Source: JAFGDI01 sp963662515
Lineage (GTDB): Bacteria; Planctomycetota; Phycisphaerae; Sedimentisphaerales; SM23-30
Length of the DNA: 64,000 bases
Direction of reading: 5' to 3'
Assembly: GCA_963662515.1 (NCBI GenBank)
Contig: OY759675.1
Span: 806,001-870,000, forward strand
A program made the translations under genes and the position numbers. Positions 1 to 8,640 of this stretch are shown piece after piece (position 1 is the first letter of the stretch; the number at the start of each line of letters is the position of its first letter). The notes beneath the pieces are model-generated. The model worked only from the letters and a program-made list of their open reading frames with translations, was not told the DNA's origin and did not search any database.

Positions 1-1
1 T

Positions 2-364
2 GGTTTGAACAATTACAGTTCGCTCATCTTTTCTGGCGGTGAAACAAATGACATATCTGTTTATAATAATTCGACAGTATTGCTTACCGGAGGAAAAATC
101 AATAATCTAGCTAGTTACCAAAGCGTTAACGGCAATCCTCATATAACCATAGAGTGTTTGAAGGGTTGGTCTGTGGCTTATAACAATGGCATACCTAAGA
201 TTATGTATGGCAATTGGGCCGATGGCACACCATTTGAAATAAACTTTATCAACAATAAGTATTTCAAACCGGTATTTGAAAATATGAATATAGTAATTGT
301 GCCAGAACCGGGAGCAATTGCCCTGTTAAGTCTGGGCGGCTTAATCCTGAAACGGCGCAGATAA
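2..364 (+). CDS. PEP-CTERM protein, 3' part (gene begins before window)
   Basis: The reading frame is open to the window edge, so this is the C-terminal part of a larger secreted protein; a TTG at position 5 is not a convincing start. The visible ~120 residues contain a glycine-rich repeat-like stretch (SGGETND, LTGGKINN), then GNWADGTPFEINF, and end in a PEP-CTERM sorting signal: VPEPGA, a short hydrophobic stretch (IALLSLGGLIL) and a basic KRRR tail. Such tails are recognised by exosortase-type systems and mark export to the cell surface. The same order of motifs occurs in the next gene, so the two are tandem paralogues. The function of the exposed part is unknown. Confidence 0.85.
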   Translation, partial: GLNNYSSLIFSGGETNDISVYNNSTVLLTGGKINNLASYQSVNGNPHITIECLKGWSVAYNNGIPKIMYGNWADGTPFEINFINNKYFKPVFENMNIVIVPEPGAIALLSLGGLILKRRR

Positions 365-382
365 TAAAAAACAGACAATTAC

Positions 383-414
383 AAGCCGGATTAAACCTCC
401 GGCTTTTTTATTTT
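383..414 (+). terminator. Rho-independent terminator
   Basis: An 8-bp perfect stem (AAGCCGGA / TCCGGCTT) with a 7-nt loop is followed by a T-rich run, 20 bp after the stop codon of the first PEP-CTERM gene. The same stem core recurs after the second paralogue. Confidence 0.85.
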
Positions 415-606
415 CCGAGCGAAGCGAGTCGGGCCGCCGGACCTTCCGGCTGAAGATAGCGAAGATTTAACAGATTTAATAGATTTCTTTGACGAAATCC
501 TGGCAGATGTTCAGGAAACACTGCAAAAAGAATAAATTTATGATAAATTACCTGCCGTTATTTGCTATAATGACGGCAGGTAATATTTTAATAAGGTGTA
601 GATTTA

Positions 607-1248
607 ATGAAATACATGACACAATTTGTTTTTGCTTTGTTGTTCTGTGTGGCTCATTTGTTTGGTAGTATTATTTGTGATGGCCCGGCCAGTGACGGTT
701 TTCTTAGAACTGGGGAATATGACGATACAATTGTTGTAAATAGTAACAGTTCTCTTAATGTTAATGGTGGTGCCTCTGATAGAATTACAGTTGAAGATTC
801 AGCTAAACTTATCATTTCAATAACATCATCATTAAGCAATCAGCCTAAAAATAGGGGCGGTGTCTGGACAATAATTTTGCGAGACGAAAGTAATTTAACC
901 TTTTCTGGAGGAGCGACAAATAAAATATATACTGGTGGAAATTCAACAACTATCCTAACAGGTGGCCAGATAAATTCCATTGCTAGCCAGCAGAGAATTA
1001 CTAATGGAACCCATATTGAAATATACTGCAATGAAGGCTGGTTATGGAAATACAACTCGTACAGCGAGATTAAAGGAATAATTGGTAACTGGCGAGATGG
1101 CACACCGTTTGACATAGCCTTTATTGATGATTCATCGAACTACTTCCCGGCTACATGGAAAAATATCGAAGTAATCACACCCGAACCGGCTTCAATGCTA
1201 TTGTTAAGTCTGGGCGGTGTGCTGATAAAGAAACGCCGCAGACAGTAA
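607..1248 (+). CDS. PEP-CTERM protein with signal peptide
   Basis: A 213-residue exported protein. Residues 1-20 form a signal peptide (MKYMTQFVFALLFCVAHLFG). The middle has short glycine/serine repeats (NVNGGASDRI, TFSGGATNKI, LTGGQINSI) reminiscent of beta-helical surface proteins. The C-terminus is a PEP-CTERM signal: TPEPAS, the hydrophobic LLLSLGGVLI and KKRRRQ. It shares GNWxDGTPFxIxFI and the SGGxTN block with the upstream paralogue, so the pair arose by tandem duplication. An AAGGTG ribosome-binding sequence lies about 9 bp before the ATG. It is probably anchored or processed at the cell surface; no catalytic motif is visible. Confidence 0.88.
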   Translation: MKYMTQFVFALLFCVAHLFGSIICDGPASDGFLRTGEYDDTIVVNSNSSLNVNGGASDRITVEDSAKLIISITSSLSNQPKNRGGVWTIILRDESNLTFSGGATNKIYTGGNSTTILTGGQINSIASQQRITNGTHIEIYCNEGWLWKYNSYSEIKGIIGNWRDGTPFDIAFIDDSSNYFPATWKNIEVITPEPASMLLLSLGGVLIKKRRRQ

Positions 1249-1263
1249 CAAATCAACAAACGC

Positions 1264-1291
1264 AAGCCGGATTAAAACCCCGGCTTTTTTA
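1264..1291 (+). terminator. Rho-independent terminator
   Basis: A 7-bp stem (AAGCCGG / CCGGCTT) and a T-run lie 15 bp after the second PEP-CTERM gene. It is near-identical to the terminator after the first paralogue, so the terminator was duplicated with the gene. Confidence 0.85.
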
Positions 1292-1500
1292 TTTTCCGAG
1301 TCAGCCAAAGGCTGATCTTACTCTACGAGTTATGATGACGCAAGCAACTGGTTTGTAGCTGGTTAGCTATGCTATGGTTCAGCTAGCCTTAATTATCCCT
1401 GAAGCCTTTGTCATATGCCCCTATGTTCTTATGTCCTTTTATGCCAACTATCACATCTTGCATTGCCTGTCAGTATCGACTATAATTCACCTCTTATATC

Positions 1501-2208
1501 ATGACAGAGACAATCAATACAAGAGAGGGAGCATCTGACGCCGGTTTGGTTCAGGGCTCAGGCGTTAATGGCAGGCCCAAGCTGTTTTACCGGCTGGTAC
1601 GGGGTAGTTTCCGGGTGCTTTTGCAGATTTTCTGGCGTTTTCGCACAGTAGGTCAGGAAAACATACCTTTGGACGGCCCAGTTTTGCTCGTGGGTAATCA
1701 TCAGAGTTATCTTGACCCGGTCACCTGTTCCTGCGGCATGAAGCGAGAGCTGGACTTTATGGCCCGCGAGAGCTTGTTTAAGGGGTGGTTTGGTAAGGTC
1801 ATAAGCAATCTTAATGCTTTCCCTGTCCGTCGGGGTGAGGCTGATATGCGTGCGATCCGGGATATTGTTGATCGTCTGGAGCAGCAGCGAGCGGTAATGA
1901 TCTTTCCGGAGGGTACGCGTAGTGCTGACGGTCAGGTCAGGGATTTCAAAAATGGTTTTGTACTGATCGCCCGTAAGGCAAAGGCGGCTATTGTGCCGGT
2001 GGCGGTTGATGGCACCTGGGACGCATGGCCTCGTCAGCGTAAGTTGCCGCGTTTGCGTAAGATAAAGATAGAATACGGCCAGGTTATTACCGCTGCCCAG
2101 GTCAAGGCTATGGACCGCGATGAGCTGCTCAATAAGGTGACAGGTGAAGTTCGCCGGTTGCAGAATAAGCTGCGAGTTGAGAATGGTCGCGAGCCTTATG
2201 CCTACTAA
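1501..2208 (+). CDS. plsC: 1-acyl-sn-glycerol-3-phosphate acyltransferase (PlsC family)
   Basis: Transfers an acyl chain to lysophosphatidic acid to make phosphatidic acid, at the inner membrane. It has the four family blocks in order: NHQSYLDP (the catalytic HX4D) near residue 76, FPVRRGEADMRAIR, the substrate-binding FPEGTRS near residue 136, and IVPVAVDG. At 235 residues it has the normal length. The first ~25 residues before the hydrophobic/arginine-rich LVRGSFRVLLQIFW segment look disordered, so a slightly later start is possible. It sits upstream of rpe in the same direction. The family assignment is firm; specificity versus a related lyso-lipid acyltransferase is inferred. Confidence 0.9.
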   Translation: MTETINTREGASDAGLVQGSGVNGRPKLFYRLVRGSFRVLLQIFWRFRTVGQENIPLDGPVLLVGNHQSYLDPVTCSCGMKRELDFMARESLFKGWFGKVISNLNAFPVRRGEADMRAIRDIVDRLEQQRAVMIFPEGTRSADGQVRDFKNGFVLIARKAKAAIVPVAVDGTWDAWPRQRKLPRLRKIKIEYGQVITAAQVKAMDRDELLNKVTGEVRRLQNKLRVENGREPYAY

Positions 2209-2314
2209 CACGCAGGCCTGACCGTCGTTTTGTGAATTGAACAGAGAGATAGAATGAGAGCCGAGAAGCAGGTCTTATTAAGATGCTTTTGTGGTTACTC
2301 ATCCAGGAGATACA

Positions 2315-2983
2315 ATGACAATACAATTACCCCCGACAGGAACGATAGAGGTTGCACCATCGATATTAAGTGCTGACTTTGCCAATCTGGGCCGCGATGT
2401 GGCTCTGGTAGAGCCAGCGGTTAATATGCTGCATATAGATGTAATGGACGGCCATTTTGTGCCTAATATCACTATTGGCCCGCTGGTGGTGAAGGCACTT
2501 CGTCCGCACAGTAAGCTGTTCTTTGATGTGCATCTTATGATAAGTGATGCCCCGCGTTATGCTCCGGAATATGTCAAGGCAGGAGCTGATGGCATAACCT
2601 TCCATCTGGAGGCGGTTGCCGACCCGGCAGGGTTCATAGCTGATATGCGTAAGCTGGGCGTAAGTGTGGGCGTGACGGTCAAGCCGGGGACGCCGGTTGA
2701 GTTGCTCAGGGCGGTTGTGGCCGATGTTGACATGGTACTGCTTATGGCAGTTGAGCCTGGCTTTGGCGGTCAGAAGTTCATGCCTGAGAGTATTGACAGA
2801 TGCCGGGCGATTAAGGCAATGCTTCGTCCGGACCAGCGTCTGGAAGTTGATGGGGGAATTTATCCTGGCAGTACCGGCCCATCGATAATAGCCGCAGGGG
2901 CTGACACCCTGGTGGCCGGCAATGCCATCTTCGCCAGCCCTGACCCGCTGGCAGCGATAAAATTGTTAAGTGAAGGAAGATGA
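2315..2983 (+). CDS. rpe: ribulose-phosphate 3-epimerase
   Basis: Interconverts ribulose-5-phosphate and xylulose-5-phosphate in the pentose phosphate pathway. The (beta/alpha)8 barrel motifs are all present: APSILSADFANLG, HIDVMDGHFVPN (metal and catalytic Asp), FFDVHLMI, MAVEPGFGGQKF with the mobile loop, and LEVDGGI with the second catalytic Asp. The ATG at 2315 is chosen over an in-frame GTG at 2291 because AGGAGA lies just upstream of it. That gives 222 residues, the usual length. A palindromic repeat element begins 13 bp after the stop codon. Confidence 0.95.
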   Translation: MTIQLPPTGTIEVAPSILSADFANLGRDVALVEPAVNMLHIDVMDGHFVPNITIGPLVVKALRPHSKLFFDVHLMISDAPRYAPEYVKAGADGITFHLEAVADPAGFIADMRKLGVSVGVTVKPGTPVELLRAVVADVDMVLLMAVEPGFGGQKFMPESIDRCRAIKAMLRPDQRLEVDGGIYPGSTGPSIIAAGADTLVAGNAIFASPDPLAAIKLLSEGR

Positions 2984-2996
2984 ATGTGATGGAAGA

Positions 2997-3212
2997 AGTA
3001 ATAAGATATAAGATATAAGTTGACAAGCTCCGGTGTCGCTTTGCGACGAGTTTTATGGCTTCGCAGCATTATAAACGGTTCAAATTATTTATATCTGAAT
3101 GTTGCGGAGCTTTAAAACAGCATCTGTCTCAAGGCCGGCACCAGGGCCCCGATGTGAAATCGGGATTTCGGATTACCTCAACCTACCAACTTATATCTTA
3201 TATCTTATTACT
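2997..3212. repeat. palindromic intergenic element, copy 1
   Basis: This 216-bp element between rpe and uup is bounded by perfect 26-bp inverted repeats (2997-3022 and 3187-3212) rich in ATAAGATATAAG. Inside the left arm is a small hairpin GTCGC-TTT-GCGAC (3035-3047), followed by GGCTTCGC. The same terminal 26 bp bounds the copy at 11001. Relative to copies 2 and 3 the asymmetric core (GCGAAGCC) is inverted. There is no coding content. It ends 20 bp before the uup start codon. Confidence 0.85.
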
Positions 3213-3232
3213 GTTTTCAAAGGACCCAAATT

Positions 3233-5185
3233 ATGGCATTGATCGGATTACGAAACATATCATTAAGCTACGGCGGGCCGCCGGTGTTGGAAAATATCGA
3301 CCTGGCAATTGAGCCTGGTGAACGCATTTGCTTACTTGGCCGTAATGGTGCGGGTAAGTCAACGCTCATGAAGATAATAACCGGTGAGTTACAGGTTGAT
3401 ACTGGTGAGGTTATTCGCCAGCAGGGTCTGCGTACCGCTTATCTCTCGCAGCAGGTGCCGCTGGGCTGCGATAAAGATGTTTTTGCCGTTGTCGCTGAAG
3501 GTGCCGGCAATGTCGGTGAGCTGCTCAGTGAGTTTCATCATCTCAGTCATGAGGTGTCATTAAATCCTGACCCAGCTATGATCGAGAAGCTCGATGAAGT
3601 GCAGACCCGCATGAATGCCATCAATTGCTGGCAGGCCAATCAGCAGGTCGAGTCGATAATAACTCGTATGGGCCTTGATGGCGAGGCTTTGTTCAGCAGT
3701 CTTAGTGCCGGTCTTAAGAGGCGGGTGCTATTGGCCAAAGGACTGGTCTGTAAACCAGATATTCTCTTGCTCGATGAGCCGACTAACCATCTGGACATTG
3801 ATGCGGTAATGTGGGTGGAAGATTTCCTGCTCAAGTATGAAGGTACGCTGGTATTTGTTACACACGACCGGGCCTTTTTGCAAAAGCTCGCTACTCGGAT
3901 CATCGATGTTGACCGCACGCGTATTGTCAGTTTTGAGTGCAGTTATGATAAATATCTCGAACGCAAAGACCAGATGATCGCCGATGAATTGCGTCAGAAT
4001 GAGCTTTTCGATAAGCGGCTGGCCGAAGAGGAAGTGTGGATCAGGCAGGGAGTGCGCGAACGGCGTACCCGTAATGAAGGGCGAGTGCGTCGCCTGAAAG
4101 CCATGCGGGAAGATCGCAAGGAACGCAAAGAGCTTATCGGCAAGGTCAAAGTCGAACTGCAATCAGGACCAACTACCGGCCGGAAGGTTATCGAGGCCAA
4201 GCATATCGGCTTTAGCTATAATGCTGATAAGAGTAATCCGATTGTAAAGGATTTCTCGACTATTATCCAGCGAGGCGACCGCGTTGGCATTATCGGCCGC
4301 AACGGTTCAGGTAAGACTACGCTGATAAAGCTGCTGCTGGGTCAGCTCGAGACCAATTGCGGCGGTCATGTTCGTCATGGTACAAATCTGGAAGTGGCCT
4401 ATTTTGACCAGCTCCATTCTTCGCTTGATCTGGAGCAGACGGTGCAGGAAAATCTCTGCCCCGGAACTGATAAAATAGTCATAAATGATAAGCCCCGTCA
4501 TGTATTGGGCTATCTCAAAGACTTTCTCTTTACTCCTAAGCAGGCCCGCAATGTAGTGGCCAATCTTTCCGGCGGTGAACGCAATCGCCTGCTGCTGGCC
4601 AAGCTCTTTGCCCAGCCGGCCAATGTGCTGGTTCTTGATGAGCCGACTAATGATCTTGATATGGAAACTCTGGAGCTGCTCGAAGAATTATTGCTGGAAT
4701 ATGAAGGCACGATACTTATGGTCAGCCACGACCGGCAGTTCCTCAATAATGTCGTTACCAGTACTATTGCCCTGGAGGGCAACGGCGTAGTGAAGGAATA
4801 CGGCGGCGGATTTGATGATTGGCTCATTCAGAGCGGCATGCTGGAAAAGAAAGTCAGTCTGCAAAATAACTCGCCCGCCAGAGAGCAGGAAAAAGAACAG
4901 CGGGCCGCGGCCTTTGAAGAGGCCAAACAGGCCAAAAAGCAGGCTAAGCCCCGTAAGATGAGCTTTAATGAACGCAAGGAATTAGATGCTATGCCCGCCC
5001 TTATCGAAAAGCTCGAAGCCCAGCTCGCGGCCATAAACGAGACAATGAGCGATCCGGCTTTTTTCAAAAAAGATGTCGCCACAGTAACTGCCGCCACTAA
5101 TAAAGCCGCCCAGTTAGATGAACAACTGCAACAAGCCTACACCCGCTGGGAACAACTCGAACAACTAGCCGCCGATTGTAATTGA
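3233..5185 (+). CDS. uup: ABC-F family ATPase, Uup type
   Basis: A 650-residue soluble ATPase with two ABC domains and no membrane segments. Domain 1 has Walker A GRNGAGKST, signature LSAGLKRR and Walker B ILLLDEPTNHLD. Domain 2 has GRNGSGKTT, LSGGERNR and VLVLDEPTNDLD. A charged linker follows domain 1. The C-terminal ~90 residues (SFNERKELDAMPALIEKLE) form the coiled coil diagnostic of Uup. ABC-F proteins act on ribosomes; Uup has been linked to ribosome function and precise excision of transposons. The start follows an AAAGGA sequence directly after repeat copy 1, so that element lies in its promoter/leader region. Confidence 0.93.
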   Translation: MALIGLRNISLSYGGPPVLENIDLAIEPGERICLLGRNGAGKSTLMKIITGELQVDTGEVIRQQGLRTAYLSQQVPLGCDKDVFAVVAEGAGNVGELLSEFHHLSHEVSLNPDPAMIEKLDEVQTRMNAINCWQANQQVESIITRMGLDGEALFSSLSAGLKRRVLLAKGLVCKPDILLLDEPTNHLDIDAVMWVEDFLLKYEGTLVFVTHDRAFLQKLATRIIDVDRTRIVSFECSYDKYLERKDQMIADELRQNELFDKRLAEEEVWIRQGVRERRTRNEGRVRRLKAMREDRKERKELIGKVKVELQSGPTTGRKVIEAKHIGFSYNADKSNPIVKDFSTIIQRGDRVGIIGRNGSGKTTLIKLLLGQLETNCGGHVRHGTNLEVAYFDQLHSSLDLEQTVQENLCPGTDKIVINDKPRHVLGYLKDFLFTPKQARNVVANLSGGERNRLLLAKLFAQPANVLVLDEPTNDLDMETLELLEELLLEYEGTILMVSHDRQFLNNVVTSTIALEGNGVVKEYGGGFDDWLIQSGMLEKKVSLQNNSPAREQEKEQRAAAFEEAKQAKKQAKPRKMSFNERKELDAMPALIEKLEAQLAAINETMSDPAFFKKDVATVTAATNKAAQLDEQLQQAYTRWEQLEQLAADCN

Positions 5186-5240
5186 ACCAAGGAAATTGCG
5201 AGTGAACTGTTATAGTGTGTTACAGCAGTATGCCAAGTGG

Positions 5241-6149
5241 TCAGCAGGTGTCTGGTCTTGCTTTTTCACTACCTGTTTTCCCGCAAAAATTACGGAAAGC
5301 AGTTAATGATCTTGTATGATATTTATTTCTGTTAGTCAGGCAGTACAGATTTCTGCGAAGATTCAGAAAAGGGGTATCTAAAGTTTTAAGAACCCCGTTA
5401 TCTAAAGAATCTTTGATTACCAGTTTGGAAAGGCAGCTTATGCCCAGATTGTTTTTTACTGCCATTTTTATAGCTTGTGAATGACCGAGCTCATACCTGA
5501 CTATAATGTTGTCAATTTTCCCTCTTATGGCATTCTCAAAGATCTCTCGTGTGCCGGAACCTTGTTCCCTGAGAATCCATTCTGCATTAGCAAGGTCATT
5601 TATGCTTATTTTTCTTTTTTTAGTGAGTGGGTGTTCAGGTGAAGCAAAAATCACAAGGTCGTCATGTCGCCATTTTGAGATTACTATGTCTGAGTGACGA
5701 CATATTCCTTCGATAAAACCGATATCAATATTATAGTTCAGCAACTCTTTTACTATATAGTCTGTGTTACCTACCTGAAGTGACAGTTTGACCTCGGGGT
5801 ATTCTCGGGAAAAATTGCCAATAATATCGGGTATGAGATAGTTTCCTACGGTTGAGCTTGCCCCGATCTTAACCGAACCAGTATCGTGATCTCTGGTCAG
5901 AATATTGTTTATGTCTCCGATTTTGGCCAGAATTTCCCTGATCTCGGGTAAGATACTTTGTCCGTTATTGTTAATATGCAACCTTCTGCCGCTTCGGTCA
6001 AACAAGGGGCAGCCTAATTGCTTCTCCAGTTCGGCCAAAGCCAAACTGGCTGCAGCCTGAGTCATGAATAGTGTCTCTGCTGCTGCGGTGACAGTCCCCT
6101 GAGACGCAATTGCAGTAAAGACTTCCATTTGTCTTACCGTAATATTCAT
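5241..6149 (-). CDS. LysR-type transcriptional regulator (YeiE-like)
   Basis: A 302-residue LysR regulator. The N-terminal winged helix-turn-helix (VRQMEVFTAIASQGTVTAAAETLFMTQAAAS) is followed by the linker helix and a periplasmic-binding-protein-like effector domain. It is divergent from the YeiH-family transporter, with 180 bp of very AT-rich DNA between them that should hold both promoters and its operators. In enterobacteria YeiE sits beside YeiH and responds to sulfite; the shared arrangement suggests an analogous role here. The ligand cannot be read from the sequence. Confidence 0.87.
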   Translation of the reverse strand: MNITVRQMEVFTAIASQGTVTAAAETLFMTQAAASLALAELEKQLGCPLFDRSGRRLHINNNGQSILPEIREILAKIGDINNILTRDHDTGSVKIGASSTVGNYLIPDIIGNFSREYPEVKLSLQVGNTDYIVKELLNYNIDIGFIEGICRHSDIVISKWRHDDLVIFASPEHPLTKKRKISINDLANAEWILREQGSGTREIFENAIRGKIDNIIVRYELGHSQAIKMAVKNNLGISCLSKLVIKDSLDNGVLKTLDTPFLNLRRNLYCLTNRNKYHTRSLTAFRNFCGKTGSEKARPDTC

Positions 6150-6329
6150 TTTTACCTTTGGGCAAAGCTATATTATATATAAGAATTTATTATGTTTATT
6201 ATATATATTATATATTTTACTTATATCTATTTTCAAGTTAAATTTATACAGGCCGCCAGATGATTGTTAGTAAATTGATGTGCGGTTTATGTGTTACAGA
6301 CTGCGGTAATAATAAATTAAGGATTAGAA

Positions 6330-7295
6330 ATGAATATTAGTAGTACAGTATTAAATAATTATCGTAGAATAGTTTATATTTTCTTAGTTGTTCTTATGTG
6401 TTTACCGTGGGTTAGTCCGTCGTGGGCATTGGGGGCAGGTATATTATATTCATTGCTTATAGGCAATCCCTTGCAGAATTTTACCCATAAAACATCAAGA
6501 ATATTGCTGCAGTGGTCTGTTGTAGGATTAGGATTCGGTATGAATTTTTATGGTGTCTGGCAGGCAGGTAAAACCGGTTTTGGTTTTACCGTAGTAAGTA
6601 TTTTTGGTACATTGGTGTTTGGCTTGTTGCTTGGTCGTCTGCTCAAGGTTGAGAGTCAGGTATCGACACTGGTATCATGTGGTACTTCTATATGCGGCGG
6701 CAGTGCGATTGCTGCCGTTGGGGCGGTATTAGATGCTGATGCCAAAGCTATGTCGGTATCTCTCTGTACGGTTTTTATGCTTAATGCTGCAGCCCTATTT
6801 GTGTTTCCGCCATTAGGTCAACTGGCAGGAATGGATGGGCCACATTTTGGATTGTGGTCAGCTATCGCCATTCATGATACCAGTTCTGTGGTGGGAGCTG
6901 CGGCAAGATATGGTCATGACGCACTTGAGGTCGCAACGCCAGTAAAACTGGTTCGTGCCCTGTGGATCGTTCCGATCACTTTTGGTATTGCCGCTTTCCG
7001 GAAAAAAAAGAAAAATTCAGTAAAATTCCCGTGGTTTATTGTGTATTTTCTTGTTGCTGTGGCCATAACTACACTATTTCCGCAATATGGTAATGTTTAC
7101 CATGCTATAAACATTATTGCAAAGCAGGGACTGGCTGTTACCTTGTTTTTTATTGGTTCTGGCCTGTCTTATGAAGCTATCAGTGCGGTAGGGTTAAAAC
7201 CAGTGCTTCAGGGTGTTTTGCTCTGGGTTGCAATATCAACAATCAGTTTTATGGCTGTTAATATGGCTGATGTTGGCGGTCTGCCTGGGTATTAG
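6330..7295 (+). CDS. YeiH family putative sulfate/anion exporter
   Basis: A 321-residue integral membrane protein of the family annotated as putative sulfate exporters (conserved hypothetical 698). About nine to ten hydrophobic segments are visible, with the family motifs CGTSICGGSAIAAVG and AIAIHDTSSVVGAA. The start follows AAGGATTAG at a good distance. Its substrate is not established in the family. Pairing with the divergent LysR gene suggests induction by a small anion such as sulfite or sulfate. Confidence 0.88.
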   Translation: MNISSTVLNNYRRIVYIFLVVLMCLPWVSPSWALGAGILYSLLIGNPLQNFTHKTSRILLQWSVVGLGFGMNFYGVWQAGKTGFGFTVVSIFGTLVFGLLLGRLLKVESQVSTLVSCGTSICGGSAIAAVGAVLDADAKAMSVSLCTVFMLNAAALFVFPPLGQLAGMDGPHFGLWSAIAIHDTSSVVGAAARYGHDALEVATPVKLVRALWIVPITFGIAAFRKKKKNSVKFPWFIVYFLVAVAITTLFPQYGNVYHAINIIAKQGLAVTLFFIGSGLSYEAISAVGLKPVLQGVLLWVAISTISFMAVNMADVGGLPGY

Positions 7296-7362
7296 GTTTT
7301 GTGACGCGGGCGGCGACCAATCATAAACGCTTACCTGCAACAGTCTGGTTTCTGGCCAGAAT

Positions 7363-7779
7363 TTACAGTTGTATTCGAAATGGCCGGCAGGTGTTGGCGG
7401 TGCTGGTGCTGGTGAGCCATTTGAGGGCTTCGGCTTCGCTGGTGAAGATACGCAGGCGGTAGCCGTTGGCGGTACAGAGCTGCTGAAAGAATTCGAGATT
7501 TTCGATGCCGGTATAATTTTCGTTATAGATAATGGCGGTTTTGGCTTCGCTGGCAGTTGGTGATTCCTGAACTACTTTTGCCAGGTCGATCATTTCCAGA
7601 GTGTCCAGTGTCAGCTTGAGCTGGGCGATGTCGCAAAGAATGAGATAGCAATTATGCTCCAGAACCATTGTAGAGCAGTTCATGCACAGCTCTTTGATCT
7701 CGTTGAAGGTCAGCTCATTGCTAAGCTCTGATATTCTGATAATTTTGTAAACCGGGTCGAATTTAATATTGAATTTCAC
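7363..7779 (-). CDS. small STAS-like protein
   Basis: A protein of 138 residues if translation begins at the GTG at 7779. That start is preferred because AAGGAG lies about 10 bp upstream; the longer frame would need a TTG with no ribosome-binding site. The pattern of alternating strands and helices (VKFNIKFDPVYKIIRIS, TMVLEHNCYLILCDIAQLKLTLDTLEMIDLA, AKTAIIY, YRLRIFTSEAEALKWL) resembles SpoIIAA/STAS-type proteins, which often act in regulatory switches. This is a fold-level guess; no phospho-acceptor serine is evident. It stands alone between two + strand units. Confidence 0.55.
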   Translation of the reverse strand: MKFNIKFDPVYKIIRISELSNELTFNEIKELCMNCSTMVLEHNCYLILCDIAQLKLTLDTLEMIDLAKVVQESPTASEAKTAIIYNENYTGIENLEFFQQLCTANGYRLRIFTSEAEALKWLTSTSTANTCRPFRIQL

Positions 7780-7869
7780 CTGTTCCTCACTCCTTAAACC
7801 ATAGGGTAAAATCTTTTGCCACATTCTCAAAGTCTTTAATACAAGAGATTTATCGTACAAGAGGGACAA

Positions 7870-8127
7870 ATTCCATTACAAAAAAATCCACCTTTGCAAT
7901 ATTTATGGGCTAAGCCTGTTGGCAGGGTAAAAAACGCCAGTTGTTTTGTGTTGGTGAGTTAGTGGATAATGAAATCTTAAACCAGAAGCCAGCCGGGTTC
8001 GGAAAGGTTTAAATAATAACAACTTCACACACAGCCAACTCAAACTACTATAAAGATCCAGCGAGTATTCGAGCGGTTATCCTGTCAAATGCTATTTCTG
8101 GCGTTAGCAATCAATTTTACAGAAGTC
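7870..8127. other. intergenic stretch without identified gene
   Basis: AT-rich DNA between the divergent STAS-like gene and the promoter at 8128. No open frame with a ribosome-binding site and no clear repeat is visible. Confidence 0.6.
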
Positions 8128-8155
8128 TTGACAAAATCAGTAATTTTGGTATAAT
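8128..8155 (+). promoter_or_regulatory. sigma-70 type promoter of the small-protein gene
   Basis: Perfect TTGACA (8128-8133) and TATAAT (8150-8155) boxes are separated by 16 bp, about 60 bp before the start codon at 8214. It is one of the best-matching promoters in the window. Confidence 0.85.
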
Positions 8156-8213
8156 AACCCGTCTTTAGTACAAGTAAAATATGTAAATATCGATATACAG
8201 GAGAGTTACAAAC

Positions 8214-8447
8214 ATGGGTCAGAGACGCGACAGATTAGATGGGCGTATGGAAAATCAGAAGATCACTCGCAATGAGAATTCTCTGAAGAAGGACAAAGAA
8301 GCTGTCCGTAGAAGAGAAGACATTGTCAAGCTGATCAATGCTGGCACATTTCCCTATACCCCGACAGTGATGAGCTGGCTGAGTATGGAAATGGGTAAGA
8401 AGTCAAGTCAGTTGACCGAAGCTGAAGTGAAGGCATTTCTGGCCTGA
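8214..8447 (+). CDS. small conserved-looking protein, 77 aa, unknown function
   Basis: A 77-residue hydrophilic, very basic protein (MGQRRDRLDGRMENQKITRN). It has a charged helical N-terminal half and a C-terminal part, FPYTPTVMSWLSMEMGKKSSQLTEAEVKAFLA. Expression signals are strong: a near-consensus promoter, an AGGAGAG ribosome-binding site and its own terminator, so it is a real single-gene unit. I do not recognise the family. The basic composition could suit RNA or ribosome binding, but that is speculation. Confidence 0.75.
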   Translation: MGQRRDRLDGRMENQKITRNENSLKKDKEAVRRREDIVKLINAGTFPYTPTVMSWLSMEMGKKSSQLTEAEVKAFLA

Positions 8448-8521
8448 GCCTGAGTATGCATTAAATTCAGCTTGCCTTAGTTGCTGGTGATATGCCAGGG
8501 CGATGTGTGAGAGTATATATT

Positions 8522-8558
8522 AACGCCGGACATTTTAATATGATGTCCGGCGTTTTTA
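8522..8558 (+). terminator. strong Rho-independent terminator
   Basis: A 12-bp perfect stem (AACGCCGGACAT / ATGTCCGGCGTT) with a 9-nt loop and a following T-run, 75 bp after the small-protein gene. Confidence 0.9.
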
Positions 8559-8640
8559 TTGAGTGTCAGTCGGGTATTTGCTATAATTGTGCATTCTAAG
8601 GCAAGATCAGGAGCAATAATACGCGGTTTTTAGAGTTAAT

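Noticed and set aside
395..535. Open frame ending in an acidic stretch (EDSEDLTDLIDFFDEILADVQETLQKE-like) between the two PEP-CTERM genes
   Set aside because: It has no start codon or ribosome-binding site and overlaps the terminator of the upstream gene. It may be the remnant of an old gene end, but cannot be supported as a gene.
1558..2211. Long minus-strand open frame opposite plsC
   Set aside because: It is a mirror of the plsC coding sequence; the + strand frame has all acyltransferase motifs and this one has none. Similar shadows occur opposite uup, uxuA, rpoB and rpoC.
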